Shown: positions 1-8,187 of the stretch, in pieces
Position numbering within the stretch: the stretch's first letter is position 1
How the letters are laid out: each line of letters starts with the position of its first letter
Origin: Wocania_A sp965224845
GTDB taxonomy: Bacteria > Bacteroidota > Bacteroidia > Flavobacteriales > Flavobacteriaceae
NCBI GenBank assembly: GCA_965224845.1
Contig: CBDDAJ010000026.1
Location: 1-64,000 of the forward strand
Direction of reading: 5' to 3'
DNA: 64,000 nt
The notes under the pieces: generated by a model
What the model saw: the letters and a program-made list of their open reading frames with translations, nothing else
Databases searched by the model: none
What the model was told of the DNA's origin: nothing
Translations under genes and position numbers: made by a program

Positions 1-942
1 TGAAACTACAGACCCTTTAAAAACCGATCCTGTAATGCTCTCAATGGTCATGGTTTCTTCAAAATCAATGTCGCCTCTAGCTTTATGTATGGCCATTCTT
101 CCTGATACCCCGGAACCGGTGGGGCATCGGTCTACCTCCCCTTCTGCAAAAACACACACATTTCGACTGTCATTGCCTGAAGCTTGTTTGTTGCTGTCAA
201 TAAATATGGTTCCGTATAGATAGCTGAGCTCTTCCTCATAAGGGTGTATAATCTCTTTATCAGCATCCATTACAGCATGCTTAATATCCATTCCGGACTG
301 AATTAAACTCCTATAACTATTGGGAGTTAAATCAAAATCAAAGTGGTTTTTAGCCATATCGACATAAGCATAAAATGCACCGCCATAAGCCAGATCGTAA
401 GTTACTTTTCCTAATCCTGCAACCATAACTGTTCTGTCTAATCCAACAACAAAGCTTGGCACACAGTGAAATTGAACACCAGTTACTTTTCCGCCTTTAA
501 CATGAGCAAAAGAAGTAATTCTTCCACAAGGCGCATCAATTTTTATGATGTTACTTCCCTCTTTTACTGCTATCCATTGCATTTCAATGGCCAAAGTAGA
601 AATGGCGATAATAGCATGGCCACACATGGTGGAATAGCCTTCGTTATGTAAAAAAAGGATACCAAAATCGCCCTCATCATCATTTGGGGGTAATAAAATA
701 CAACCATACATATCGGCATGACCCCGAGGCTCAAACATTAACGAGGTTCGTAAAAAATCAAAGTTTTCTTTGCAATATCTGCGATATTCTAAAACCGAAT
801 TCCCTTCTAATTTGGGGAAACCATCAACTATAACTCTTAGCGGTTCGCCTCCGGTATGCATATCTATCGTTTTAATTTGAAATCCATCTTTCGATGTGTT
901 AAAACGGGTTTTATTAAGTATATTTTGGTACGTGTTACTCAT
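1..942 (-). CDS. trans-3-hydroxy-L-proline dehydratase (proline racemase family), 3' end outside window
   Basis: Read on the minus strand from an ATG at 942-940, this gives 314 open codons running off the window edge; family members are about 335-345 residues, so roughly 20-30 are missing. It belongs to the proline racemase family: the N-terminal part has MHTGGEP and the first catalytic Cys sits in MCGHA (Cys107). The second catalytic position, Cys in racemases and hydroxyproline epimerases, is Thr275 here (DRCPTGSGV). A Cys/Thr pair is the known signature of trans-3-hydroxy-L-proline dehydratases, which dehydrate the substrate to pyrroline-2-carboxylate in the cytoplasm. The start overlaps the upstream reductase gene by 8 nt, which fits a two-gene operon converting 3-hydroxyproline to proline. 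Family is certain; the dehydratase call rests on Thr275 and the neighbour. Confidence 0.85.
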   Translation of the reverse strand, partial: MSNTYQNILNKTRFNTSKDGFQIKTIDMHTGGEPLRVIVDGFPKLEGNSVLEYRRYCKENFDFLRTSLMFEPRGHADMYGCILLPPNDDEGDFGILFLHNEGYSTMCGHAIIAISTLAIEMQWIAVKEGSNIIKIDAPCGRITSFAHVKGGKVTGVQFHCVPSFVVGLDRTVMVAGLGKVTYDLAYGGAFYAYVDMAKNHFDFDLTPNSYRSLIQSGMDIKHAVMDADKEIIHPYEEELSYLYGTIFIDSNKQASGNDSRNVCVFAEGEVDRCPTGSGVSGRMAIHKARGDIDFEETMTIESITGSVFKGSVVS

Positions 943-1894
943 TTTTAAATTTGTTATAATAATATCCGGCAGCAACTAAATCTTCTAGTGCATGACCAAC
1001 CGATTTAAAAACTGTAATTTCATTTTCAAAAGTTCGCCCTTTTTGTTTCCCCGAACAAAGCTGAAATAAATCGGCTTTAATACTTTCTGTTTTAAGGATG
1101 CCTTTTTTAATTGGGATAACTATATCCCCACTTTCTTTAAGTCCGCCTTGAAACGTATCGACAAAAACAGAAGCTTTTGTAAGGGTATCATCATCAGCTT
1201 CTCGCATATCTTTTTTGTATGCACCAACTAAGTCGACATGTTGCCCGGGGTTTAAATATTTTCCTATAACTAAGGGCGTTTTTGATAAGGTAGCACAGGA
1301 AATGATATCGACTTCAGATATTTTTTCTTTAATTGTTTTAATAGCTTTAATGCTAAATTCCTCATTTTTTAAAGCCAATGCTATGGCCTGAGCTTTTTCT
1401 ATATGTCGCCCCCATATAAATACATTTTTTATAGGTCTTATAGAAGCATGAGCTTTAATAAGGTTTATTGATAATGCCCCGGTTCCTATCATGAGCATTG
1501 AACGGGAATCCTTTCGAGATAAGTATAACGATGCTAAGGCGGAGGCTGAAGCTGTTCGTTTAACAGTTAAGCTTTTTGCTTCTAAAATGGCTTTTACAGT
1601 ACCTTTTACAGCATCAAAATAGATATAGGTGCCTTGTATTGATGGCAAATTAAATTGTCTGTTTTCCGGGCTAACAGTAACTATCTTTACACCAGCATCG
1701 TTATTTGGGTTCCATGCTGGCATTAATAATAATGTAGAATCGGCACTAACTTCCGGGTTAGGAAAATCATGATGATGGCGCATTGGAATAATCATTTTAT
1801 TTTCTGAAAAGCCATGCTTTAGTTCTTGAATTAATTCAGGGAACACTGTGTTATTTTCAATAAAGCTATCCGCTATTTGTAAAATCCTTTCCAT
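935..1894 (-). CDS. ornithine cyclodeaminase/mu-crystallin family, probable pyrroline-2-carboxylate reductase
   Basis: A 319-residue protein of the ornithine cyclodeaminase/mu-crystallin family. Visible family marks are a substrate-binding Lys70 (GVKIV), Arg113 in TVKRTASASALA, a Rossmann nucleotide loop GTGAL at about 137-141, and DLVGAYKKDMREAD in the C-terminal third, which resembles delta-1-pyrroline-2-carboxylate or ketimine reductases more than true cyclodeaminases. It probably reduces pyrroline-2-carboxylate to L-proline with NAD(P)H. It is the first gene of a minus-strand pair, and its stop overlaps the start of the hydroxyproline dehydratase gene by 8 nt. The dehydratase product is exactly the substrate of such a reductase, which is the main reason for the call. 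An alanine dehydrogenase or cyclodeaminase activity cannot be excluded from sequence. Confidence 0.82.
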   Translation of the reverse strand: MERILQIADSFIENNTVFPELIQELKHGFSENKMIIPMRHHHDFPNPEVSADSTLLLMPAWNPNNDAGVKIVTVSPENRQFNLPSIQGTYIYFDAVKGTVKAILEAKSLTVKRTASASALASLYLSRKDSRSMLMIGTGALSINLIKAHASIRPIKNVFIWGRHIEKAQAIALALKNEEFSIKAIKTIKEKISEVDIISCATLSKTPLVIGKYLNPGQHVDLVGAYKKDMREADDDTLTKASVFVDTFQGGLKESGDIVIPIKKGILKTESIKADLFQLCSGKQKGRTFENEITVFKSVGHALEDLVAAGYYYNKFKNE

Positions 1895-2030
1895 GAGTTA
1901 AATGTAACAAAATCATTATTTTTAATTCAATGTTATTTATAAATAAACCAAAATGATATTTAATATGGATAATATAGTACAGATACTGTTTTTTTTGAAA
2001 GCTTATCTTTAAAACTTAAAATCATTACAA

Positions 2031-3350
2031 ATGGATTCTATAAAAAACATACTCGTCCTGTTTTTAGTAAGCATAAGCATATATTCTTGTAAGGAGTCTG
2101 GGGTAAACTTAGAAGGCTTAACTTTTGAAGAACAGTTGAAAGTATTATTTCCTACAGCAGAAGTAAGCGCCGTAAAAGTAGAAGATCATTTTAAAAAAGC
2201 ATATCAACTTATTTTAAAGCAACCTTTAGATCACAGTAATATTAATGCAGGACGTTTTAATCACTATATATACATATCGCATACAGATTATTCAAAACCT
2301 ACAGTTCTGGTAACCGAAGGCTATAGTGCTAAACATAAAACTTACGAGTTGAGCAAGGTTTTACAATCTAATCAAGTTATGGTTGAGTACCGGTTTTATG
2401 GTACCTCCAGACCAGAACCCATGCCGTGGAAATATTTAACAAACGATCAGGCTGTTGAAGATTATCATGCAATAATTAATAAATTAAAACTATTGTATAA
2501 AAATAAATGGATTTCTACCGGCATAAGTAAAGGAGGGGAAACCGTTTTAATATATAAATCTAAATACCCTGAAGATGTTGATGTTGCTGTGCCTTACGTG
2601 GCACCATTAATAAATACTCAAGAAGATGTTAGGACAGAACATTTGATAAATTCCGTTGGAACAGAAACATGTAGAAACAAGATTACTCAGTTTCAAAGGC
2701 ATGTTTTAAAGCATAGAGATACCATTTTAAATGAATTAAAAGTTTATGCAGAACAGGAGAAGATGAAGTTTACAAAGGTTTCTATTGAAGAAGCTTTGGA
2801 GTATGCAGTGTTAGAGTTTCCATTTTCATTTTGGCAATGGGGTGGGAATTGTAACGATATTCCAACGGATGATGCTACAGTAAACGAGTTTTTTAAATAT
2901 TTAATTAAAATATCCGGTATGGGTTTATATAACGACAAAGGCTTTTATCGCTATTTACCATCGTTTTATCAACATATGAGAGAATTAGGGTATTATGGGT
3001 TTGATTTAGAACCTGTTAAAGATTTACTTAAGGTAGTGAAATCACCTTCTAATATGCGGTTTGCACCAACAGCTGTAGATTTAACATATAACCCCGAATA
3101 TATTAAAAAGGTTAGAGATTATGCTGAGAACAAGGGCGATAACATTTTGTATATCTATGGAGCTTACGACCCTTGGGGGGCTTGTGCACCAACACCAGCG
3201 CAAAATGTTGATGCTTTAAAGATGGTTTTAGAAGGCGGGCACCACGGTACTAGAATAAAGCATTTTTCTGAAGAAGATCAACAAAAAATTTATAATAAAC
3301 TAAGTGAATGGTTAGGCGATGATGTAGAGGTTTTTCCTTTAAAAGAATAG
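2031..3350 (+). CDS. secreted serine peptidase, S37 (PS-10) type, lipoprotein
   Basis: A 439-residue exported protein. The N-terminus has a hydrophobic signal and a lipobox-like SIYSC with Cys20, so it is probably a lipoprotein. The body is an alpha/beta hydrolase peptidase of the S37 (PS-10) type: nucleophile Ser166 in GISKGG, a probable acid Asp380 in YGAYDPWGA, and His404/His405 in EGGHHGTR near the C-terminus. Known S37 enzymes are secreted aminopeptidases that release short peptides. It is divergent from the hydroxyproline genes, 136 bp apart, so a role in feeding on proline-rich peptides is possible, but that is inference. The related S28 family is an alternative assignment. Confidence 0.75.
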   Translation: MDSIKNILVLFLVSISIYSCKESGVNLEGLTFEEQLKVLFPTAEVSAVKVEDHFKKAYQLILKQPLDHSNINAGRFNHYIYISHTDYSKPTVLVTEGYSAKHKTYELSKVLQSNQVMVEYRFYGTSRPEPMPWKYLTNDQAVEDYHAIINKLKLLYKNKWISTGISKGGETVLIYKSKYPEDVDVAVPYVAPLINTQEDVRTEHLINSVGTETCRNKITQFQRHVLKHRDTILNELKVYAEQEKMKFTKVSIEEALEYAVLEFPFSFWQWGGNCNDIPTDDATVNEFFKYLIKISGMGLYNDKGFYRYLPSFYQHMRELGYYGFDLEPVKDLLKVVKSPSNMRFAPTAVDLTYNPEYIKKVRDYAENKGDNILYIYGAYDPWGACAPTPAQNVDALKMVLEGGHHGTRIKHFSEEDQQKIYNKLSEWLGDDVEVFPLKE

Positions 3351-3357
3351 GTAGAAC

Positions 3358-3831
3358 TTATAAATCCAGGGTTTCAATATCCAAGCGCATAGTAATCATA
3401 TGCTTTTTAAAACCAACTTTTTCATATGCCCTAATAGCAGATGGATTATCCTCATAAACATCTAATCTGATTTCGGAAACTTTTTTAGTTTTACACCATG
3501 CTAAAAGTGCCTGCATTATTAGTTGGTTATAACCATTGCCTCTATGGTTTTTTGGGACAAACATAAACCCTAAATACCCTTGCTTATCGTGCTTTAAATA
3601 ATGCCGGTCTTCTTTTATTTTCGCATAACCAGAAGCCACTATTTCATTATTTAATTCCACGACAAATAATTCAGAATCCTTATTTTTTATAAAGGCTGAA
3701 ACATCATAATAACTTATTTGTCCTTCTTTAATGGTGATGTCCATTGGGCGTTCGGCTTCAATAAGCCCTTGCTCAAATTCTAATAAAACAGGAACGTCGT
3801 TTAAAGTAGCTTTTCTAACTATAGGTTGCAT
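3358..3831 (-). CDS. GNAT family N-acetyltransferase
   Basis: A 157-residue single-domain GNAT acetyltransferase. The acetyl-CoA loop lies in the segment FVPKNHRGNGYNQLIM (R/Q-x-x-G-x-G/A pattern), followed by a helix and the typical C-terminal ENPSAIRAYEKVGF block, where the Tyr and aromatic ring close the fold. It would transfer acetyl from acetyl-CoA to an amine, but the substrate cannot be told. It ends 8 bp from the S37 peptidase gene (convergent) and starts 3 bp downstream of the small exported protein gene on the same strand, so those two are likely co-transcribed. Confidence 0.88.
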   Translation of the reverse strand: MQPIVRKATLNDVPVLLEFEQGLIEAERPMDITIKEGQISYYDVSAFIKNKDSELFVVELNNEIVASGYAKIKEDRHYLKHDKQGYLGFMFVPKNHRGNGYNQLIMQALLAWCKTKKVSEIRLDVYEDNPSAIRAYEKVGFKKHMITMRLDIETLDL

Positions 3832-3834
3832 AAT

Positions 3835-4266
3835 TTAACTGGATGTATCAGCAATAATTTTCCACTTACCATTAATTTTTTTGAAAATAACCATAAAAAT
3901 ACCATCTGCATTCCCAACAACACGTTTTAAATGATATTCGCCTAAAACAAAGTAGGCTTCTTCAGATATTCTAGAAATATCGTTAATTTTAAAACTCAGT
4001 TTCCCTGTATGATCTTCGGTTGGATATCCCTTTTTATAGCGCTCTAAAGTATTATGCCAACCATAGGTAACCCCATTGCTACCATAAAATTTAAGAGAAT
4101 CACTTTTCCAATAGCCTTCCATAAACTCCTCTATATTATTTTTAGACCAGGCTATTCTTTGTTTTTTTAAAACCGCTTGGATTGCTTTTTTGTCTTTACT
4201 TTCAGTAGACTGCGCATTGCTACAAAAAAAAGTAGTGACAAATAGTAGTAAAATAAGGTGTTTCAT
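3835..4266 (-). CDS. exported SnoaL/DUF4440-like (NTF2-fold) protein
   Basis: A 143-residue protein with an N-terminal signal (MKHLILLLFVTTFFCSNAQS) and a body of the NTF2/SnoaL-like type: a helix with an N-x-x-E-F-x-x-x-Y pattern (NIEEFMEGYWKSD), then strands ending in VIFKKINGKWKI, the usual last strand of DUF4440 proteins. It is periplasmic or a lipoprotein via Cys15. NTF2-fold proteins may be small binding proteins or enzymes, and no catalytic residues can be assigned here. It lies 3 bp upstream of the GNAT gene on the same strand. Confidence 0.78.
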   Translation of the reverse strand: MKHLILLLFVTTFFCSNAQSTESKDKKAIQAVLKKQRIAWSKNNIEEFMEGYWKSDSLKFYGSNGVTYGWHNTLERYKKGYPTEDHTGKLSFKINDISRISEEAYFVLGEYHLKRVVGNADGIFMVIFKKINGKWKIIADTSS

Positions 4267-4574
4267 CTATTTTAAATTTTATAAACCATTGATAATTAGA
4301 TTTTAATTATATCGGTTGGTATTGGTTATCATCTGCTTAATGCCCATTATGGGCTTTCATAATATGTGTTTTGTGTAAAAGTAAAAATAGTAAAATCTTA
4401 TTTTAATTAGGGTTACTCATCGATTAATTTGACATTTATTATTTTTTGGTCTAAAGTTAAAACCTATTTATCGATAAAATAATGGAAATCCTGTATGTGT
4501 TTATATATTTATATGAAAATCAATTAATTAGTCTCCCTCAAATTTATTGTTTAACCCGTGTAATATCTTATATT

Positions 4575-4853
4575 ATGGAATTAGAGATTTCAAGCTATAA
4601 CAATTTTTTTAAAATGAAAGGCATTCTTAGTAAACGAAACTTAAGCGTATTTAAGAATGAATTTAATAATGTTTTTGATAGAGTAAGTGCGCTTACTATT
4701 AGTATTGAAAATATTGAATGGATGGATAAATATGGTGTAAATGCTTTAGCTGAGTTACATTATGAGGCTATATCTAAAAATAAGAAAATGTCTATAATTG
4801 GTTTAGGTTGTAAAGACTTGTATGAGCATTTTAAATCTGATTTTGCAGCGTAA
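4575..4853 (+). CDS. STAS-domain protein (anti-sigma factor antagonist-like)
   Basis: A start at 4575 gives a 92-residue protein that is a complete STAS-like domain: beta strand, a helix (LSVFKNEFNNVF), the strand ALTISIENIEWMDKYG and the helix ALAELHYEAISKNKKM followed by SIIGL. In anti-sigma factor antagonists a phosphorylatable Ser lies after the Ile-x-x-hydrophobic-Asp strand; here the position is MDKYGVNA with no Ser, so a classical phospho-switch is doubtful. An in-frame ATG at 4482 would add 31 residues rich in aromatic and hydrophobic residues that do not belong to the domain, so I prefer the inner start. It converges on the DUF4407 gene with a 10-bp gap. No kinase partner is nearby. 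Confidence 0.65.
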   Translation: MELEISSYNNFFKMKGILSKRNLSVFKNEFNNVFDRVSALTISIENIEWMDKYGVNALAELHYEAISKNKKMSIIGLGCKDLYEHFKSDFAA

Positions 4854-4863
4854 AAATTAAATA

Positions 4864-5964
4864 TTACAAGGCATTTTTTTGATGCCTATAAAAGGCATCA
4901 GCTTGTAATTGCATGAGTTCCCTCGCTTTTTTGCGCTTATAAGTATATAATTCTTCTTCACTTTCTATATCGCTATAAATGCGATCATTAATAGCATAAT
5001 CTGTTTTTAATAGGGCTTCTCTTTGGTTTGTATTTTGAAGCACCGTTGTTTGTATAGCAGTTTCTTGATCTTCAAGTTTAAAATCATAAGCTCCTTTTGG
5101 GGATAATAATTTGGCAAAAATGGGAGATGTTTCAATGGCTAAAAACAATAAAAATATAAAGAATGATGGCAACCAAGGCAGTTTCCCTAAAGCATTTACC
5201 CGAGCCATTAAACCATCAAAATTACTAATTATGGGTTGTGTATTTACAATCTGAGCCTCATAATCACCTTTAAGTGCTGCTATTTTATTTTCAGCGGTTG
5301 TGATTTTTGCTTTGTTTTCGGCCTTTAGTTGCTGCAACTCTGCCAATAAGGCATCGTGTTTTTCACGTTTTTCTTTATAAACTGGGCCTTTGCCTAGTAA
5401 TTTTGTGCCGGCAGTTCCTTCTGCTTCTGCAATATAAGTATCGTAAAGGGCATTAACTTCAGCTTCTTTTGTGTCTATATCGTTTTGTAACCCTGTTATT
5501 TCATCTTGAAGCGATGAAATACCCGGGTTAAATTGTTCTGCAATCTGTTGTTGGTTTGCTAATGTTAAATCATTTTTTTGTTCTAATAATACTTGATTAA
5601 TTTCTTTTTCAAATATTTTTAATTCTAGAGGTTTTGAAATTACTATGGCTATAATTATTGCAAGGATTATTCTAGGAGATGCTTGTATAAGCTCATCAAT
5701 TATGTGTCCTGTTTTTTTAATTGTTGAAACAATATAACGATCTAGGTTAAAAATGAGTAATCCCCAAATAAGACCAAAGAAAATGGAGGTATATAGATTA
5801 TCGAAAACCGTGTAAAGCGCATAACTAGATGCAATAAAAGCCATAACCGCTGTAAAGAATACAGTGGCGCCAATTCCTGCGTATTTATTTTGTTCGCCTA
5901 CAGAACATGTTTCCAGAATATCGGTATCGGAACCCGAGCAGATAATAAAAAAACGTTTTAACAT
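4864..5964 (-). CDS. DUF4407 membrane protein with long coiled coil
   Basis: Using the ATG at 5964-5962 gives 366 residues starting MLKRFFIICSGSD, the typical beginning of DUF4407 proteins. There are three or four membrane segments in the first half (VFFTAVMAFIASSYAL, SIFFGLIWGLLIF, IILAIIIAIVI), then a long alpha-helical, Glu/Lys/Ala-rich region of about 130 residues predicted as coiled coil, then one more membrane segment (FFIFLLFLAIE) and a short cytoplasmic tail. The function of the family is unknown. A longer frame to 6027 exists, but its extra 21 codons lie on a dispersed intergenic repeat (TCGACTGCGCTC core), so that start is unlikely. Confidence 0.85.
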   Translation of the reverse strand: MLKRFFIICSGSDTDILETCSVGEQNKYAGIGATVFFTAVMAFIASSYALYTVFDNLYTSIFFGLIWGLLIFNLDRYIVSTIKKTGHIIDELIQASPRIILAIIIAIVISKPLELKIFEKEINQVLLEQKNDLTLANQQQIAEQFNPGISSLQDEITGLQNDIDTKEAEVNALYDTYIAEAEGTAGTKLLGKGPVYKEKREKHDALLAELQQLKAENKAKITTAENKIAALKGDYEAQIVNTQPIISNFDGLMARVNALGKLPWLPSFFIFLLFLAIETSPIFAKLLSPKGAYDFKLEDQETAIQTTVLQNTNQREALLKTDYAINDRIYSDIESEEELYTYKRKKARELMQLQADAFYRHQKNAL

Positions 5965-5987
5965 GGAGTGATTGATTTTGATTGATG

Positions 5988-6009
5988 CTTCGACTGCGCT
6001 CAGCACAAG
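5988..6009. repeat. copy of a dispersed TCGACTGCGCTC intergenic repeat
   Basis: The core TCGACTGCGCTC at 5990-6001 also occurs at 39146-39157, where it is one arm of an inverted repeat. The copy here is just upstream of the DUF4407 start and reads as coding only if an implausible upstream start is used. Such palindromic intergenic elements are familiar from Flavobacteriaceae genomes; the family identity is from memory, the shared core is seen directly. Confidence 0.6.
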
Positions 6010-6056
6010 TTGCTTATTAGAACGCAAAAAGTGGGTTTTTGTTACATTAGAGCACT

Positions 6057-6091
6057 AAAAAAAGCCTAAAGAGTTTTTTAGGCTTTTTTTT
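6057..6091 (-). terminator. Rho-independent terminator after the M56 gene
   Basis: A stem formed by AAAAAGCCTAAA (left arm, 6059-6070) and TTTAGGCTTTTT (right arm, from about 6077) with a short loop, flanked by A runs on the left and T runs on the right, so it can act in both directions. It lies 9 bp after the stop of the minus-strand M56 gene and upstream of the DUF4407 gene, so it mainly ends the BlaI/M56 transcript. Confidence 0.8.
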
Positions 6092-6099
6092 AGATTAAT

Positions 6100-7695
6100 T
6101 TAATCTTCTTTAATAACTATGGGTTTTGTTGAAAGTTGAACAACATAATCGTGATCATTTGAATGATTTGTAGTAATACTAATATTTTTGTTTTTAGTTA
6201 AGATGTTAACAGCTTTTTTTGAGGATATCTCCTTTTTATTATAGTAAAATTTTGCACCTTTTTTTGCCATGTCTTTCACATGTTCTAAGGGGCTTTTTGG
6301 AGGCGGTGGAGGAAACAAGTCTACAGGGACTTCTACAATTTCTATGACTTCACCAGATTTAGACTTCCTTTTAGTAATAGCTTCAGGGTGTTTCTTTTTG
6401 TATGCTTCAATTATTTTTTTGTATTTAGCTTTCTGTTCGGGTGTAGCATTTGCTGGAATTGGCGGTGGTGGAGGTGGAACTTCAACCACTTCTATTATTT
6501 TAGGAGATGGAACTTCAACGACTTCTCTTACTTTTGGGGAAGTAACTTTTACTTCTTGAATAATCGTTTCAAGATTTGGAGCTGGAGTTGGAACTTCAAT
6601 AACCTCAACCTCAACAGGCTTAGGGGCTGGTGGAGGCGGTGGTAATACAGGAAAAGGTTCAGCTTTTTTTCTTTGCTCAATTGTCATAATGCGGTAAATG
6701 TAATTTAAGCGCTCAACTTCTTTACTTTTTATAATCATGCGACCGTGAGACTTATTATATTTTTTGGCTAGCCTATTGTATTCTGCAACTTCTTTTTGTG
6801 TGGCTTTTTGTTGATACACAGATTGTTCTGTTGTATTTTCAATTTCAATTATAGTTTTATTGCTAAAACTATAAATTAGAATTGCTAATAGGGGTAAAAT
6901 AAAAAGGCTGCGCAGCCAAATAACTGATTTTGGTGTTTTTGTTTTCATAACGGTGAATCGTTTTTTGATTAATGAATAATTGATGGCATTTGCCAATTGA
7001 TGGTCAAGAACATTTGATGAGAATGTTAATAAGGTTTGCTTATATATTGAAGGGTTTATTCCGCTGTTTAAAACAGCATGATCTGCTAAAAATTCATGAT
7101 TTAGTTTAATGTCTTTTTTTAATAAATAAAGCAAAGGATTAAACCAAAACACTATTTGAAATAGTTCTATAAATAAAATATCTAAAGCATGCTTTTGTTT
7201 CGCATGAACTTGTTCATGCAATAATACTTCATCAGGAATTAATTTATTTTCAAACTTAGTTTTGTTTAGAAAAATATAATTAAAAAAAGTATGAGGAATA
7301 ATCAAATCTTTTAATAAAACATTGATAAAGTTTTTGTTTTTGAGTTTTGGATTTGTTCTTATTTTTTTGAATAATCTATAAATGTTTTTAAAGAACCTAA
7401 ATGAAAATATTAATAAACCTAAGGCATAAATACTCCATAAAATATGTGGAAGAAAATATTTAAATGTTTTACTATGAGTGAATGCTTCTATAGATGTAAC
7501 ATTTTCAAATTCTGTTGCTGATAGTTCAATGTATTCTGTGAAAGTTATAAAAGGAATACTAATAGAAATTAAAATTACTCCAATTAAATAAAAGCGTTTA
7601 AAAGTATGCGCACTAGTTTTTTCTAAGCATAATTTATAGAATAACATAAAAACTGCTAAACAAACACTGGATTTTAATACAAAAAATAACATCAT
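6100..7695 (-). CDS. M56 family (BlaR1-like) membrane metallopeptidase with Pro-rich tail
   Basis: A 531-residue BlaR1/MecR1-like protein. The N-terminal 130 residues carry three or four membrane segments. The zinc site is HEQVH (His160, Glu161, His164), with the third ligand in NHEFLADHAVL downstream. A further membrane segment (SLFILPLLAILIY) leads to a periplasmic region that is unusually Pro-rich, with repeated EVVEVP-type motifs and runs of five or six prolines. No penicillin-binding domain is visible. In the family, the peptidase senses an envelope signal and causes loss of the paired BlaI-type repressor. The start codon overlaps the stop of the upstream BlaI gene by 1 nt (TAATG), so the two are translationally coupled. 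Confidence 0.9.
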   Translation of the reverse strand: MMLFFVLKSSVCLAVFMLFYKLCLEKTSAHTFKRFYLIGVILISISIPFITFTEYIELSATEFENVTSIEAFTHSKTFKYFLPHILWSIYALGLLIFSFRFFKNIYRLFKKIRTNPKLKNKNFINVLLKDLIIPHTFFNYIFLNKTKFENKLIPDEVLLHEQVHAKQKHALDILFIELFQIVFWFNPLLYLLKKDIKLNHEFLADHAVLNSGINPSIYKQTLLTFSSNVLDHQLANAINYSLIKKRFTVMKTKTPKSVIWLRSLFILPLLAILIYSFSNKTIIEIENTTEQSVYQQKATQKEVAEYNRLAKKYNKSHGRMIIKSKEVERLNYIYRIMTIEQRKKAEPFPVLPPPPPAPKPVEVEVIEVPTPAPNLETIIQEVKVTSPKVREVVEVPSPKIIEVVEVPPPPPPIPANATPEQKAKYKKIIEAYKKKHPEAITKRKSKSGEVIEIVEVPVDLFPPPPPKSPLEHVKDMAKKGAKFYYNKKEISSKKAVNILTKNKNISITTNHSNDHDYVVQLSTKPIVIKED

Positions 7696-8060
7696 TATTT
7701 CTTTTTAATTTCGTTATCAATTAAGGTTTTTAAATCTTCTAATTCTTCTTTTGTAAGGTTGGTTTCCCTGGTGAAAAATGATGCAAACTGTGAAGCACTA
7801 TCATTAAAAAAGTTTTTTATTAAACCATTTACATGCTTAGAGAAGTAATCTTTCTTTTTTACCAAAGGGTAATATTGTCTGGAATTCCCAAATAGTTTAT
7901 AGGCAATAAAGCCTTTGTCGCTCATACGTTTTAAAAGTGTTGCTACAGTTGTAGTTGCTGGTTTTGGCTCCGGGTAAGCCTCAAGCAGCTCTTTCATAAA
8001 TCCTTTTTCGAGTTTCCATAAGTGATTCATTAGATCTTCTTCGGTCTTTGATAACTTCAT
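7695..8060 (-). CDS. BlaI/MecI/CopY family transcriptional repressor
   Basis: A 121-residue winged-helix repressor: KLSKTEEDLMNHLWKLEKG at the start, TTTVATLLKRMSDKG in the recognition helix region, and YYPLVKKKDY in the wing, all typical of BlaI/MecI. The C-terminal helices serve dimerisation and carry the region cut in family members. It overlaps the M56 gene by 1 nt. Just upstream are three copies of a TCTACA-NN-TGTAGA-type dyad matching the known BlaI-family half site TACA/TGTA, so autoregulation is very likely. The signal and the wider regulon are not visible. Confidence 0.93.
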   Translation of the reverse strand: MKLSKTEEDLMNHLWKLEKGFMKELLEAYPEPKPATTTVATLLKRMSDKGFIAYKLFGNSRQYYPLVKKKDYFSKHVNGLIKNFFNDSASQFASFFTRETNLTKEELEDLKTLIDNEIKKK

Positions 8061-8062
8061 AT

Positions 8063-8124
8063 TCTACAGTTCTAGAGTTGTTTCTACAAATGTAGAGTAA
8101 ATATTTTAATTCTACAAGTGTAGA
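8063..8124. promoter_or_regulatory. three BlaI-type operator dyads
   Basis: Two perfect dyads, TCTACAAATGTAGA at 8083-8096 and TCTACAAGTGTAGA at 8111-8124, and one with a single mismatch, TCTACAGTTCTAGA at 8063-8076. They match the TACA-NN-TGTA consensus of BlaI/MecI/CopY repressors and lie directly upstream of the blaI-like start at 8060. The start-to-start spacings are 20 and 28 bp, about two and nearly three helical turns. Confidence 0.85.
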
Positions 8125-8187
8125 GCATTAAATATTGTTTTTTATGTTAGATTAAATGCATGCTTAAAAAAATAACGCAAAAAAGAA

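Noticed and set aside
466..651. Open frame within the hydroxyproline dehydratase region
   Set aside because: It lies antisense to a strong family-matched frame with catalytic motifs, so it is a shadow.
4482..4574. Longer start for the STAS protein
   Set aside because: The 31 extra residues are not part of the domain and look non-coding; the start at 4575 gives a compact STAS domain.
5965..6027. Upstream extension of the DUF4407 gene
   Set aside because: The 21 extra codons lie on a dispersed repeat; the domain begins exactly at the ATG at 5964.
6269..6645. Two plus-strand frames rich in Gly, Trp and Asn opposite the Pro-rich part of the M56 gene
   Set aside because: They mirror Pro codon runs of the real gene and have no domain or ribosome site.
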